From: Aquilaria yunnanensis
Taxonomy: Eukaryota > Streptophyta > Magnoliopsida > Malvales > Thymelaeaceae
Direction of reading: 5' to 3'
Assembly: GCA_039654915.1 (NCBI GenBank)
Contig: CM077597.1
Location: 41,824,001 to 41,888,000, forward strand
DNA length: 64,000 nt
The notes beneath the pieces are model-generated. The model was not told where the DNA came from, ran no database searches, and saw nothing but the letters and a program-made list of their open reading frames with translations. How positions within the stretch are numbered: the first letter of the stretch is position 1; each line of letters begins with the position of its first letter. Of the stretch, positions 1-13,431 are shown piece by piece. The position numbers and the translations under genes are program-made.

Positions 1-2340
1 GTTGAATCTCAAATTTCTTACCTTATTTTCCATGAAGGCAAGAAATTATCTTCTCCAAATGCTATTAGAGATGAGTTTTTGGCTCACTATACTAGGATTC
101 TTGGTGTTTCTTCCTGCCATTTTTTGAATGTTAATAATAATATTTTTCTTAATGATCCCAAGATCATTGAATCTCATTTGCATTTAAAGATGTGTCTATG
201 GAGGAAATCTTGCTAGCTGTTAAGGGTAGTAGTCCTTCAAAGGCCTTTGGCCCTGATGGCTTCACTGTTGATTACTTCTACATAACTGGGTAGTGGTTGG
301 TGCTGATAGTTCTACTGCCATTTTGAATTTATTTGAAACTGGCACTTTGCTCTCTACTTTCTCTATTATAGCTATTCATTTAGTTCCCAATCATGCTCAT
401 GTTTCTTCTTCTTGTTATTTTAAACAAATTCCCTGTTACTTTATTTTGTATAAGTTTATCTTTAAAATCTTGGCAACTAGGCTTCAAGTTATTCTTCTTG
501 ATATTATTCACAAAAGCCAAGGGGCTTTTATCAAAGGAAGATTAATTGTGGATAATGTGATGCTTTGTCAAAAGTTAGTGAGGGATTTTTTTGGGAAAAA
601 TATTAAGCCTCATATGTGTTTAAAGATTGACTTGAGAAAAGCTTATGACTTGCTAGATTGGCATTTCCTAGAAAAGTTCTTAACTAGCTTAGGTTTCCTT
701 TTCAGATGGATTATCTAGGTCATGTTTGTGCGAAATCTCCCAATTTTTGTATTGTCTTAAATGGCTCTTTATGTGGTTGTTTTGCTAGTAAAAAGGTGTG
801 ATACAAGGAGATCCTCTCTCTCCCATTACTTTTATTATTACCATGGATTACCTTTCTAAAGCTTTGGGAAAAATGTTTGACGAGCTGTATATTGGTTATC
901 ATCCTAAATGTAAAAAAATTTAGCTCTCCCACCTGTCATTTGTTGATGATATTATGATATTTGCTAGTGGAGACCTAAATTCTACTAGACATATTTGTTC
1001 TTATTTGGATCTCTTCGCTAAGACTACTAGTCTTCAGATCAATTATGATAAATCCATGTTTTCTTTGGTAGTATTGACTTAGATACTAAGTAAGAGATTC
1101 TAGGAACTTAAAAATGGATAAATGTTCTTTGACTATAAAATATTTGTGTGTTCTTCTGGTTGACCAAACACTTCAGACTAAACATTATAAGCTCCTTGAG
1201 GAAAAAATTCTAAAGAACTTAAATAGCTAGTTTACCAAGCTCCCTTCTTATGTTGGTAGGTTGCAGCTAATTAAATTAGTGATTTTTAGTATTTAAGCCT
1301 ATTGGATTGTTATCTTTCCTATTCCTAAATATGTGTTGAATCATTTGGAGCAATGTTGCAAAGCTTTCCTCTAGGCTAGCTCAATTTTTGGTAGGAAGTT
1401 CCCTATGGCTTAGAAAAATATTTGTGTTCCTAAGTCTCAAAGGAGCTTAGGTATTTTTAATTTGGTTGCTTGGAATATTGCTGCTAATGGTAAAAAGCTT
1501 TGGAGGTTGTTGGTTGATAAAGAAAGTCTCTAGGTCAAATGGATCCATTTTTACTGTGTGTGTGACTCTAGTATCTAGGTTGTCTCTTCATTAGGAAATG
1601 TCTCTATGTGTTAGAAACATATTTGAAGGTTAGATCCTCCCTTATTGACCGTGTTCATGGCCAGTATTGGGCTTGTGTTAAGAATGATCATTTTATTATG
1701 AAGGTTGCTAATCTCTATGTGTTTGAAAAATTTGCTATGGCCTTTGGCATTGAATGATTTGGAGTTCTGTTCCTAAGTTTGATTTGACTGCCTGGTTTAC
1801 TGTCTTGAATAGATTGCCTACGCTTAATAGATTGAAGCATTACATTGACTTGCCTTATATTCTTTGTCCCCTATATTATGAAATAAATGAGTTTAAAAGT
1901 CATCTTTTCTTTGATTGCTCTTATTCTTTAGTTGTTTTGCATGATCTTATATGTAAAGTCAAGTTGAGCCATGCTTCTACATATTGGGATGGATTTTGCT
2001 CTGGTTCCTTAGGATGGTGAAAGGAAATTTTATAAAAACCAAGCTTAGAAGGGCTTGCTTTGTTGCTTTGGTTTATTAACTATAGCAGGAACATAATTGG
2101 AGATTACATCACAAAGGTTGTCAACTTCTTGAAGACATCGTTGCTTTGATTGAGTTTTCTCTGCTTCTTAGATTTGGTGTTTCTATTTGTGATGTTATTA
2201 GTTCGTGTGTAAAGGCTATATTTTCCTGTAAAGCACAGGTTCTAGTGCTAGTTTTGTTTCTTCTCTTTGGCTAGGCTTTGCTATTTATTGTTGTAGGCCT
2301 CTGCCCATACATGTAAGTGTCGCTAGCCTATATTAATGCA
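1..2340 (+). pseudogene. LINE (non-LTR retrotransposon) pol remnant, truncated by window start
   Basis: The + strand carries reverse-transcriptase sequence of plant L1-type LINEs, broken by stops and frameshifts. From about 400 to 718 it reads as RT fingers and palm: an FKQIPCYF-like start, then ILATRL, QGAFIKGR, and KIDLRKAYD, the first catalytic block. A shifted frame near 795-830 gives the QGDPLS-like block. The second catalytic block reads FVDDIMIF near 938-962, with both Asp kept. From 1250 to 2020 follow the thumb (KLPSYVGRLQLIK, then SLGIFNLVAWN) and the zinc-binding RT-associated domain (VPKFDLTAWFTVLNRLPT). The tail runs out near 2340. At eight places where relatives have Trp, the codon is TAG. 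The endonuclease would lie before the window. It cannot make a functional enzyme. Family assignment is firm; exact ends are not. Confidence 0.85.
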
Positions 2341-3090
2341 ATGAAATCTACACTCAATGAGGTGTTTCTTGAAAACACTAGTAATAATAATATGAAATAC
2401 TAGTTTTTCATCTTAGTGTGTGCATTATTTGTTTTCACCATAGTTAATATTTTTTTAATCTACTATAGTAATTTTTCCACAATTTATTTCTTTTAATGAA
2501 AATATATCATTAATGTTTTAGTGTCGAAACAAATTGGTACAATAGTTGTAAAAAGAAAGCAAAATGTCCATGTAGTAGTCTAATAGTAAAAATAATCCAT
2601 CCAATATGTGGATATTTCCTAGCACTTTAGTGCCACATTAGTACAATGTTAACAACTACGAGAGTAATATATTTGACAAAACACTTCACCTTGTCCATGA
2701 ATTTTTCTTTTTACCACCAATATGCATAATCTTATAATTAAACTATTTTGAGTCTTCTTCTTCTGCCAGTCATATTGTGACCTTCTTCTATTGCCAATCT
2801 TGTAAATAAACTCTCTAGCCAGAATAATCTAAATGAGTAATGGCTTGGGCCTTCTTCTATTGCAACTAATGATTTCTAGGTAATGAGTAATAATGACATT
2901 TTTGCAACAAGGCGATGAAATTTTTTGTGAAATTAAAAAGGAATGAGCTCACAATTAGGTTTTTTTTCTTTCAATTAGCATTTATGAAGATGGTGTCACC
3001 TTCAATTCGTAGCATGGATCAATGCAAAGTTATAAAAGTTATAAAAAAGTATAGCTTTTGGTTTATGGTTCCAAATGGGGATGATGGGGG
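2341..3090. other. intergenic, AT-rich
   Basis: I see no supportable gene here. It is AT-rich sequence between the LINE tail and the hAT-type element, with only short open frames of no recognisable family. Confidence 0.5.
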
Positions 3091-4153
3091 TAGGGGTGAT
3101 CATTATTCGGTTAAAACCAAAAAAACTGAAAAACTGAAAAAATTTGAAAATTCGGTTTGGTTAATTCAGTTTTTCGGTTTGGTTTCGGTCAAAACCGAAT
3201 AGAAAAATATCAGTTTCGGTTCTGTTTTGGTTAGGAGTGTCGGTTATTTCGGTAACCGAAATAACCAAAATTTTTCAAGTCATATTTGAAGGTTTTGGTG
3301 GCCTAGTTGATAGGTTTAAAAGAATTATGGGTTGAGTGGAAGGTAGATAGAATAATGATGGCTTCATTTGGGGTTTGACCCAACACCTCTCATCTGCCCG
3401 TGACTCCGTCCCAGCCTCCCCCCGGCGCCGGTGCCGGTGCTGTATCCCCTCACCCCTGTCGTCGCCCCAACCCTCCATGCTCCTCCTCCATCTCCCCTCG
3501 CCCTCGGCCAGCCGTTTGCCCTCCCCCTCCCACCACTCACCTCCCCCCCCCCCCCAGGCACTGTATCCCTCACCCTTGTCATCGCCCCAACCCTCCACGC
3601 TCCTCCGCAGTCTCCCCTGCCATCTGACCTCACCCTCGCCTAGCCGTCTGCCTTCCCCCTCCACTCACCTCCACCCTCGTGCCCATCGCTCGCCTCTCCA
3701 TGACTCCATCCCAACCCCACCCCCTCCCCCCCGGGCGGCCTGTACCCCTCACCCCTGTCGTCACCCAATCCTCCACACTCCTCCGCCGTCTCCCCAGCCG
3801 TCTACCCTCGCCCTCGCCCCGCCGTCTGCCCTTCCGACCTCCCCTTCCACTCCCCTCCACCCTCACGGTAAGATACGTACAAACCCCAGATTGGCCCACA
3901 ATTTCTTGCTATTTAGATGTTTAAGCCACTATTTTTTCTCTTTGTTACAAGTGCATCATTGTGTGTGTTAAGATGTCATTTTTTTCGGTTATTTCGGTTT
4001 TAAACCGAACCGAACCAAATATTTCGGTTCGGTTTTACTTCGGTCTAAAGGCTTAATTCGGTTAATTCGGTTTTTAATCATAATAAACCGAAAACTGAAT
4101 AAACCAAAATATTCGGTTCGGTTTGAACCGAATAAACCGAATGATCAGCCCTA
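3091..4153. mobile_element. hAT-type non-autonomous DNA transposon (1063 bp)
   Basis: The ends are inverted repeats: the left begins TAGGGGTGATCATT and the complement of the right begins TAGGGCTGATCATT. They are flanked by near-matching 8-bp direct repeats, gatggggg at 3083-3090 and gatagggg at 4154-4161 (7 of 8). TAGGG-type ends and an 8-bp duplication are hallmarks of the hAT superfamily. Both subterminal arms (about 3105-3270 and 3985-4150) are dense in CGGTT/AACCG words in opposing orientations and would fold into a long hairpin. There is no transposase. The core at 3380-3870 is very GC-rich and unlike the arms, so it may be captured DNA. Confidence 0.75.
3441..3870. repeat. GC-rich minisatellite-like core, three diverged units
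   Basis: Three diverged units begin with tgta(t/c)ccc(c)tcaccc at 3441, 3562 and 3741, giving spacings of 121 and 179 bases. Each continues with a gtcgtc-gcccc-like block and CTCC-rich sequence. The tract is C-rich on the + strand and sits inside the hAT-type element. Open frames across it on both strands are low-complexity Pro/Ser or Gly/Arg runs, as expected from composition, and I do not treat them as genes. Confidence 0.6.
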
Positions 4154-6956
4154 GATAGGGGTAAGATTAAGATATATGAAAACATAGTTAACTATGGTCT
4201 TAAGCAAAAACATTTTGGTATTAAAGTTTATTGTTTACCTATTTCTAAGTTTATAACATTAGCAAGTTCAACTAAGATGTAATACACTCCTAAAACATAA
4301 CTACTAATAGTAAAATTTAAAGAAGAAAGACAAGGATAGCAAAGTCGCACTAATTAAAGGAGATCATTTAGTTTATTTAGTTTAAACTGAAAACCAAATA
4401 AATGGCTAACATTGGTGGCAATCCACTAGTCAATGAATAGCACAATAGTGGGGATGATGGAGCACAAGAACCCACAATAGATCTTGACGAATGGCTAAGA
4501 AAGGAGGAAAAAATTTAGGTGCAAGAGAATTTTTGCAAAAAAAAGTGTTTCACTTTTTTTCCCAAATTTTAATTATTGTTAAAAATGTAAAATTCCCTCT
4601 TTAGTTCCCAAATTTTCTCTCATTTCAAAATTATCCCTAATGAATTGTGAACGACGTAGACTGTTATAAATTTTCCAATGACACCAAGGTTATTCAAAGG
4701 TAATAACGGCTTTGGTAATTCAAAAATTTACACAAGTCTGAGCCATTTGGAGCTTGCTTTTATAGGTTTCGAATAATTTTCCAATATTAGGCCGTTAGAA
4801 AAATTTGTGCGCTTTTTCTGACGGCTTAACACATTGTAAACCACCAATGGCTTATCCATTGGAAATTAAGTCATTGGAAAATTCTCGCAATTTAGTAGTG
4901 TTCTAGAACTGAACAAATTTAACATCCAAATATATTAAACAACTGGTATATTCTAAATAGAAAACCCATAACTATAAGTAACCAAACCTTAAAGCTTCGT
5001 AAGTTTACACATAGTAATATTAAATAGGTAAGTTTAGAGTAAGTAAAAAACAATCTCTCAAGTAACAAACAAGAAACTTGAGAGAGATCACTATCTTCAA
5101 CAAGTTCCACCATTTTCATATGCAATTCCATTTTAGTTCATAGAATCATAGGTACATAATTGATCATAACTCAAGTCTCATCATGAAAGCCTATTACATA
5201 ACCAATTTCATTCCATGTGCACAACCACTACCAATGTAGACATGAAAATTTGGAAGCCTTGCTATTCATTCAAGAAGAAATCATGCAAGTTGACCTTTAA
5301 TAACTCAGAGCTAACTAGGCTACACTGTATTAGATTTTCAATAAGAAGCAAATATATATCTCTTTTTCAAAGCTCCTCAGAAGACAAACTGATAATAATT
5401 TAACAATGAATTATTAGGTAGTATTAAAATAAATTTTCATGGTTTCCAGAACATCAGCTATAAAAGATAGAGTCATATCGCATTATTCATTTTAAAGGGG
5501 TATCTAGTGGCAGTGACTAAGATGCTTAACTTTATTTGTAAGTGATAAATGATATTGCAAAGATGCTAAAGAAAAAAAATCATGGCCATCAAATGCAATA
5601 AAAAGATGATTTTTCTCATATTTCTATCACTATATTTCCAGAAAAAAAAAACATAAAGTGATTTAAGCTTATCAACCAAACTACTGTAGAAAGGACTTTT
5701 GGCTATAGTTGCAAGCCCAAAACTTGAACTTGCCAGTTTAAAATATTTGAAACCAATAAGTCCCATGCACATTTTCTTAACAGTGTGGGATAGTAATGAA
5801 ATCTTAAGCACATAATGCCTCAAATGAAAAAAGAGAGAAACAAAATTCAATTTATTCTTAGCTGCTTGTGATGATATTGATACCTACTTTAAAATTTCTA
5901 ATTAACATCTAGCTATTGGTCACTATATTCTTCCCCAATCATATCCTCTATAGTCCTCTTGGATAGGTCTAAAAAGACAATACACATAAAAGTTAACATT
6001 AAAGATAAAATAAGTGTCTACTAACTGAAATATAAGTTAAAGATTAGTGTAACTACAAATATTAGCAAAATATAACTGCTCGAAAGAATTTGAAATTCAA
6101 ATTTGACTCCAATAAAATAGGGAAATTGATGACCGCCACCATGCTTTGTTGGATACATTACCAACAAGCTAAAAAGGTATCTACTATCAAGTAGATACAT
6201 ATTTAGCTAAAGACTTGCGGAGCAGTTTTTTTATAATACTATGAACCATTTTAGCAAACGCTAAAAGCTCTAATCATGATTATCAACATGAAGGAGTGAA
6301 ATCTATGTGACCAACTTAGATTGTCTTTTTCCTTTTTAGGTTCAACCAGAGATTAATATGTGAGATGCATGTACTTAAGATTGTAGAAATATAAAAATAT
6401 AGTCCCAAAAATTGGAGTATAAAATAACATACTAAAACAACTAAACAAAAATGAAAAGGGATAGTTCTTATATTTTTTAAGAGGTTAGATGAACACTTGA
6501 CAAATTATTTCATTTTAAGTAAACAACATGATCATAATACTTATCTTTGAATTTAATGGGTATATAAGAAAACAAAGAGATTTGTATATATTCTAACTAA
6601 AAGCAAAGGTCCATTACATAAATCTAACAACAAATAGCAATATCTTAAAAGAAGAAAATATAAGAAATATGAATCCAGAGAACTTAACATCAGAAAACTT
6701 AAGCATTGCTTTCTTTTTTGGGCTAGAGTAAGAGTTGGTCCTTAGTTTGCCCTTTTTCTTATGCTAAAATAAATTGGACTTAGAGCATTATTAAATCAAC
6801 AAATAACATAGAACGCACAAATAAAGCCACTTATTTTCCTATCATCATATCCCATTACTCTAAGCTCTGCTATCCTTCCTAATATTAATTTCAATCTTTC
6901 ATATTTGAATAAACTTACGGACCAAAGAAGTTAATTTTATTCCAACAAGACACTAT
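4154..6956. other. intergenic, AT-rich, no gene recognised
   Basis: This is about 2.8 kb of AT-rich sequence. Apart from the CACTA-like terminus ending at 4900 I recognise nothing. Open frames are short, AT-biased and match no family I know. Confidence 0.5.
4660..4900. mobile_element. CACTA-like transposon terminus (fragment)
   Basis: Read on the minus strand from 4900, the sequence begins CACTACTAAATTGCGAGAAT and continues with repeats of a TTTTCCAATG-like word. This is the style of plant CACTA (En/Spm) ends, with a CACTA start and short repeated subterminal motifs. I could not find the opposite CACTA end or a 3-bp target duplication, so this may be a truncated copy. The left limit is arbitrary. 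Confidence 0.4.
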
Positions 6957-8367
6957 TGTAGGGTTTCGGGAGCCAAACAAGCGCAGCAGAATTTAACCGA
7001 AACCCTTTAAGATCTAAGTGAAACTGGGTAAACCGGGTGTTCAAAAATTTTTATACCTAATATTAGTTGAGATCTCTCACCCAACTGTAGAGTCGAATCA
7101 CAAAACTTGAATAGTTGACATGTTCAAAGTCTTTATGGTATCCACATGAATTTATCGGGATCACCACGCTTCCACCACGTCCCGGTAGATGAGTTTCTCT
7201 TATGCTCATAGTGCTAGCTTGTCTCCTCCAAGGAATTGCAAAAGAATAGTACGGCTGTCCTTTTTAGGAGCCTAGCGTAAGGTTGCAAATTTCTCACTAC
7301 AACTTGTATTTATAGTAAGACTTAACTTTCAGGCCTAATAGATTTCAAAGCCTTAATCCAATTAGGCTTTAATTTCAGGCTTAATAATGGCTCAACTTTT
7401 GGGTCAATTATTAACACGAAATTATCATGAAACCATAACCCAAATAATTAGCCCATGCACTCTAATAATCTAAATAGCTCTATGTGTGTGACCCAATAGG
7501 CTCTTACCACGTCGACAATGATCATAAATTACATTTATGATCATAAGTAATGAGCAGTGTCTAGCAACACATCATTGCTACCCAAGTGACAAGATTGCCG
7601 GTAATTCAACTAAACCTTTATGATCATTACTCATATATGCCATTGTCCCTTTGTTCAAGATATCATGACTAGGCACAAGATATGGAATGTGTCACTCTCG
7701 TATAGCCCAATCTTTGGTTTCTTGATTACCGAGTAGACTAACTTAAATTGATGACATTGATATCGTATATCAACTCATCTGAGCATGGTCATGCATTTTC
7801 TAAGTCTCACTTTATTAAGAGGCCTGAAGATATCACTCCGGTTATATAAGATGGAAAAATCTCATCTTGATCATACAAATCTCTCCGCATGATATGTGAT
7901 ATACCCAATGAACTCCTTTAAGTTCACTCAGTTACGAGCAACAAAGGAAAGTACCAAAGTATCTAACTCACATGTAGGGAACCTTGATGACCTTAGGTCA
8001 AAGGACTACATATACCATGATCATTATGAGAATCACTTATGACACTCATTTAATGATCCATGTAGTGTTCTCATGGTGGGTTGGTCCAGTAACAAGTTCT
8101 CCAACTTATACCTATTTTTAGACTACATATCTCATATTAGTCTCCATATATGCTAGTCGTTATGTATTATTATAACCCGCTCCACAATAATACTAGAGCA
8201 GAGACATTTGAGAATATCATTATTCTAGGGTTACAATTATATTAATTACGTTACGTAGAAACAAAACAAGAAACATAGTTGCTGGCTTAATGCCTTAATA
8301 AAATATCATAGCTCAATGTGCAAAAATACAATCATCTCATGATTGGCTTTTGGGCACAATACTAACA
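6957..8367 (-). mobile_element. copia solo LTR (old copy, 1411 bp)
   Basis: The reverse complement aligns end to end with the LTRs of the complete copia element at 12606-20929. It starts TGTTAGTATTGTGCCC and ends in a form of GGCTCCCGAAACCC, with terminal TG and CA. The 5-bp duplication actat lies at 6952-6956 and 8368-8372. There is no internal sequence on either side, so this is a solo LTR left by LTR-LTR recombination. By eye it is the most diverged of the five family members here. Confidence 0.92.
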
Positions 8368-9249
8368 ACTATATAGTAGAGATCCTCCATACTAATGAGA
8401 AGCTAAAATATAAGTCAAAAAACATATAGAAAAATTATGAATATAAAAGTAAAAGGATGAATAGAATAACCCAAAGACCAAGAAAAACAAATCAAAACAA
8501 AAGAAATCAGAATGTCATTACTTTATCTTTTCCATTGTGATTTTTGAGTAAGTAATCACATGTTCCTTTTGTTCCATTTCCATTAATTAAAATTTTACAC
8601 CATGTTAGTCAAGATGCTGAGAGTAGTATCAATGTGAAAGAATGTGAGATGCCACTAAAGCTTGATTAAGCCAAGGTGCATTAATGTACTGGTCCTAGTT
8701 TCCTGATATGCAGTATGGTAGAATTCACAATATCAGTACAAGTGCAATCTTTCGGAATGTAATTTGTTAAAGGATATGTAGGATTCATTTATATTTATAT
8801 ATAAAAAAACCTTATAAAATGTATAAAACTTGTACTATTAGCAAAATAAGAGTATTTAAATATTTTAACAAGCCAAAACATCAAACCTAAAAAATGTATC
8901 AACTATCTTGAAATTCAAAAACATATATATCCCCACATTTTAACCTTTCTCATTTCTCTTATATGTCTTGCTAGTCATAAAATTAAAAATACTTGTCTGC
9001 TGTAACAAAAAATGACAACTTTGAGACTTAATAGAGCATGTTCAAATACTTAGGGTGAATTTTGAAGCGCTATAATGTAACCTCAATATTGGGTCATCTT
9101 GCAACTTCACACTGCTTACTAACTTATTTGACTTGGCTACATCATGGTCATCTAGCAAATTTTATCTCATCTCTTGTAGTTTAACACTAGAGTCATCAAC
9201 ATATGTCTCTTCAAGATCAACATCTCACTTCTAATAAAGTGCAGTCTTA
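8368..9249. other. intergenic, AT-rich
   Basis: I see no gene. The sequence is AT-rich and may include the 3' flank of the hAT transposase remnant that follows. I could not identify terminal inverted repeats. Confidence 0.45.
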
Positions 9250-11760
9250 TAAGTTTTAGTAAAATGGTATAGTAAATGAATGTTTGAGTTAGTAAATGTC
9301 AATTTGTTAGCTATAGGAGAGTTCAAACTATTCTTTTTGATATTATGAATGAATAAGTAGGTACTTCAATTTCTTTGACTAGATGAACTAGTAGTTTGTT
9401 GAGATAGTACCTTCTTCCATAATTTAGATAACTCTTGTGCCTCAGATCAATATGAAGGCCACCAATCAATTAAATCTATTGTTATAGCATCAATTTGAGT
9501 AGCCATCATACAAAAAGTCCTTTGCACATATTAAAAGTTGTTACTTGTTCTCACAACAATTTTGCCTTTTTTGAGTTTTCTGCAATTTAATCACATGCTT
9601 TATATGGACTCCATTCACCAATTCCTTGTATTCATTTAGAGCCTTCCTAGCTATGTTACTCAGTGCGAATGTTGTAAGAAATTCATGATCATAAAATCTT
9701 GGTGTAGGTCTAAAACCAAGACAATGAATCTTCCCAACTATTTTGGTCAATCTTTTCAACAGCATATCTTCCATTTTAGAAGTGCAATATTCATCCTTAT
9801 CAATATAAGGATATCATACTGTTTGCTTCATAAATTTTAAGAAAATGTTGATTACAAAAATAATGTGGAATGCTTATCAATGATAATAAGCAATGGAAAT
9901 AATATTAATGCAAACTAGCCCCTACTTATGGTTATGCTTAGCAACAAGGTACTTATGCTTAATATAATGACAAAATGAGTTCTTGTTCACGCTTATGCTT
10001 AGTGGCAAGTGTTTGTAACTAATATAGTGCCAACACTCATTGTCGTTCATGTGTTTATGGTTTCAAGAGCATGATAAGTGTCAAGATTAAAGCATGATTA
10101 GCCAAATTGTATATAATATATTTTTTAATAATTAACTAAAAAATAAACAAAAAATAATTATTAATATGTACATGTTATTTTGCATTATCTCCTTTAATTC
10201 ATTAAGCATGTGCTCTATTCTTTTACAAATTTCACCCATTTTGGCTCCTTCATCATTAAAAAATTTTATTAGTAGATAAATGGGTTAGTGGTGCAAATGA
10301 TGTTTTTGACTTCATCCTAGAAATTATGGTCACTAATAGTATCATCAACTAAAATACTCATCATTTTCATGTTGTCATCTCCTTTATTTACCTAATATCT
10401 CAATGCATTAGTAACAATAGTAGTGGCCAAGGCTTTTCAACAGTCAAAAAGTCTTTTCAACAATATATAATGGAAAGCAAATCTTATTTTAGCTACTTTC
10501 AACAACTTTAATTTTTATTGACTTTTGAAGGTAGTTAAAGCATGAGAATGATTTAAGAAACATTTTACATTTCTTTTCCCATTTTTTATGTATCCATTTT
10601 CCAATCAAATGTTTTAGCAAAATCTTTGAGGATAAGATTCGAAGTAAGGGCAACACAAGGGAACCAAAAAAATATGCTTATGTACCTTTTCAATTTCTTT
10701 GCCAGCAAGTTTACAATTAGCATCATTATTAGTAATAAATTGGAGAATAGTAAAAGGCCTCACTCATTCAACCATTTTTAGCATATAATCTGCAATTTCC
10801 AAAGCAATTTTCTTAATCTCTAAAAATCTATTAGCATACAAGAACGTTTGCCCATGACTGTTAATTGCTAAAGCTTTGATCAGTGACCAATTCTTACAGT
10901 TAGACCATCCATCTAACACAGTTGAAACACCTTGTATATGCCAAGTGTCCATTAAAGAGTGTAAATTTTTCTCAAAACATTTTTTGCACTCATCAACCAA
11001 TGTTCTTCTTGCTTTCTCAAAACTTGGCTTTTTTATAAATTTTCGGAGTTTTTTTTTTGTAGCAACCATCTCATGAGATTCGGGATTCCATAATACATTA
11101 AACAAAATACACAATGCTTGCATAGTTCAAATGAACAGCATCTTGTTCTGTCATATGGAAAAACTCCTCAATTTTCAACATTGTGGATTGGTCTTTATAA
11201 GAATAGAATTTTTTAGTAATGATGAAAAACATTTGATTTCTTAGCTTAAACCATTATTCTTCTTAATTTCTTATATGCTTCCTAATTTTTGAACAGCAGC
11301 TTATAAGATTAACATGTTATGATGTGCAATTTTCATTTTTTTTGACTGAAGGAGCCCTAAATGAATGATAGTGGATTCTAGTATAGGAACTCTTAAATTG
11401 CCTTTCACAATGACTACAAGAACAAATTTTATAGCATCCATTATTTTTCCAAGCTTGAGATTATATTTCATGAAATGTAGCTTCTTGTAGTAATGATTTT
11501 CGCTTAACTTCTAGAGTTGGTGTTTTCTCAAAAGTGTTACTCTTTTATGCATGAGAATGATATTCTTCAATAATTTCTGCCTTTTATACATCTTCATCAC
11601 CACTTGATTATATTTTTGTGGCTAAATTTTGTGTCTCAGGATGAATTTCTTTAACACATTTGCATTTTTCAAACATTCTTTGTTGAATTTTTTTCTTCAG
11701 ATTGGTAGCAGCAACCAACGGGTGGCACTTGTTTTTTAACTTCTAAACATAAAAAAACCT
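9250..11760 (-). pseudogene. hAT-superfamily transposase remnant
   Basis: On the minus strand three parts of a plant hAT transposase appear in the right order, broken by stops and frameshifts. Near 11330-11460 there is a degenerate BED zinc finger (SCSHCERQFKSSYTRIHYH). At 10764-11123 there is a DUF659-type block including FEKARRTLVDECKKC and STVLDGWSNCKNWSLIK. At 9541-9774 a segment reads KIHCLGFRPTPRFYDHEF, equivalent to the family's LH-x-AAYYLNPRF region. About 9290-9490 resembles the C-terminal dimerisation domain (DWWPSY, then SSSSQRN-STYSFIH). An intact protein would bind the transposon ends and cut them. This copy is dead. The ends of its host element were not found. Confidence 0.8.
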
Positions 11761-12569
11761 TTGTTTAAGCAGGAGTAGGACTTTAGGACATCTACTAAAT
11801 AATAACACTTCATTTGTTTCACAAAAGCTCATCTATTTGCTATCAACAATAATCAATTTATAATTTTATTTATTTCAAAATTTATCATAAGAATATGAAC
11901 TTTTTATGTGAAAATGCAACTTCAAATATTATACTTTCTAAATATCTTTTTAATATTTTTTTAATGCATATTAATATGAATATATTTTAAGTCAAACTTT
12001 GTCAAAAAAAGGTAAAAATGCTAGAATAATAAATTGGTTCAATTACCAATATTTAGCTCTCTTGCTCTTACTCATAAGACTTATTATTGGTTTAGTAATA
12101 AGTTGCTAGGGGAAACATGCAAAGTCAGTGAATTTCATGTTCTCTCAATCTAGGCCATGGCTCTATTTCTAAATCTAATCTGAATCTCTGTTAACAAAAA
12201 TAGGAAAAGAATCGAAGATTTCACTCCCTGAAAATCAAATAACACAAGGTCAAAAGAATCAAACACATCAGATAATGATTTCACCCATATAACATATGTC
12301 CCATTGTCTTTAGTTATTTGAAACTAATCGTTTCTCATTTTCTCTCAAACAAACGTCAGTGCCTGACAATGAGGTTTCCACTACTAACAGAGGGGTTGTT
12401 GGTGGAGCTCTCTTCGTCTACAACACCCACTGGCAATTGGCTGAAATAGAACTATTCATTGATTTTAGTGAATTGATTCAAAGACATACTGCAATTCAAT
12501 ATGCCTCATTGGAAATGTGATTTTGAGCTACCTGCACCATATTTGGCAACTATGGTATTGGTTACTGGG
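11761..12569. other. intergenic, no gene recognised
   Basis: AT-rich sequence between the hAT transposase remnant and the second hAT-type element. No coding frame or RNA gene is supportable. Confidence 0.45.
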
Positions 12570-13431
12570 TATGCATTTAGAGATGGCAATTGGGTGGATT
12601 GAGTCTGTTAGTATTGTGCCCAAAAAGCCAATCATGAGATGATTGTATTTTTGCACATTGAGTCATGATATTTTATTGAGGCATTAATCCAGCAATTTTG
12701 TTTGTTGTTTTGTTTCTGCGTAACGTAATAAACATAATTGTAACCCTAGAATAATGATATTCTTAAACGTCCCTAGTCTAGTATTATTGTGGAGCGGGTT
12801 GCAATAATACATAATGACTAGCATATGTGGAGACTAATATGAGATATGTAGTCTACATATGGGTACAAGTTGGAGAACTTGTGTACTGGACCGACCCACC
12901 ATGAGAACACTTCATGGATCGTTATATGAGTGTCATAAGTGATTCTCATAGTGATCATGGTATATGTAGTCCTTCGACCTAAGATCATCAAGGTTCCCTA
13001 CATGTGAGTCACATACTTTGATACTTTCCTTTGTTGCTCGTAACTGAGTGAACTTGAAGGAGGTCATTGGGTATGTCACATATCATGCGGAGGGATTTGT
13101 ATGATCAAGATGGGATTTGTCCCTCCTATGTAACGGGAGTGATATCTTTGGGCCCCTTGATAGAGTGAGACTTAGAAAATGCATGGCCATGCTCCGATGA
13201 CTTGATATATGATATCAATGTCGTCAGTTTAAGTTGGTCTACTCGGTAATCAAGAAACCAAAGATTGGGCTATACGAGAGTGACACATTCCATGTCTCGT
13301 GCTTAATCTTGATATCTTGGACAAAGGGACAATGGCATATATCGGTGATGATCATAAAGGTTTTGTCGATTCACCGACAATCTTGTCACTTGGGTAGCAA
13401 TGATGTGTTGCTAGACACCGCTCATTGCTTA

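Noticed and set aside
3375..3971. Open frames of up to 198 aa on both strands in the GC-rich core
   Set aside because: Pro/Ser- or Gly/Arg-rich low complexity in all frames, explained by C-rich repeat composition. No domain, and they lie inside a transposon.
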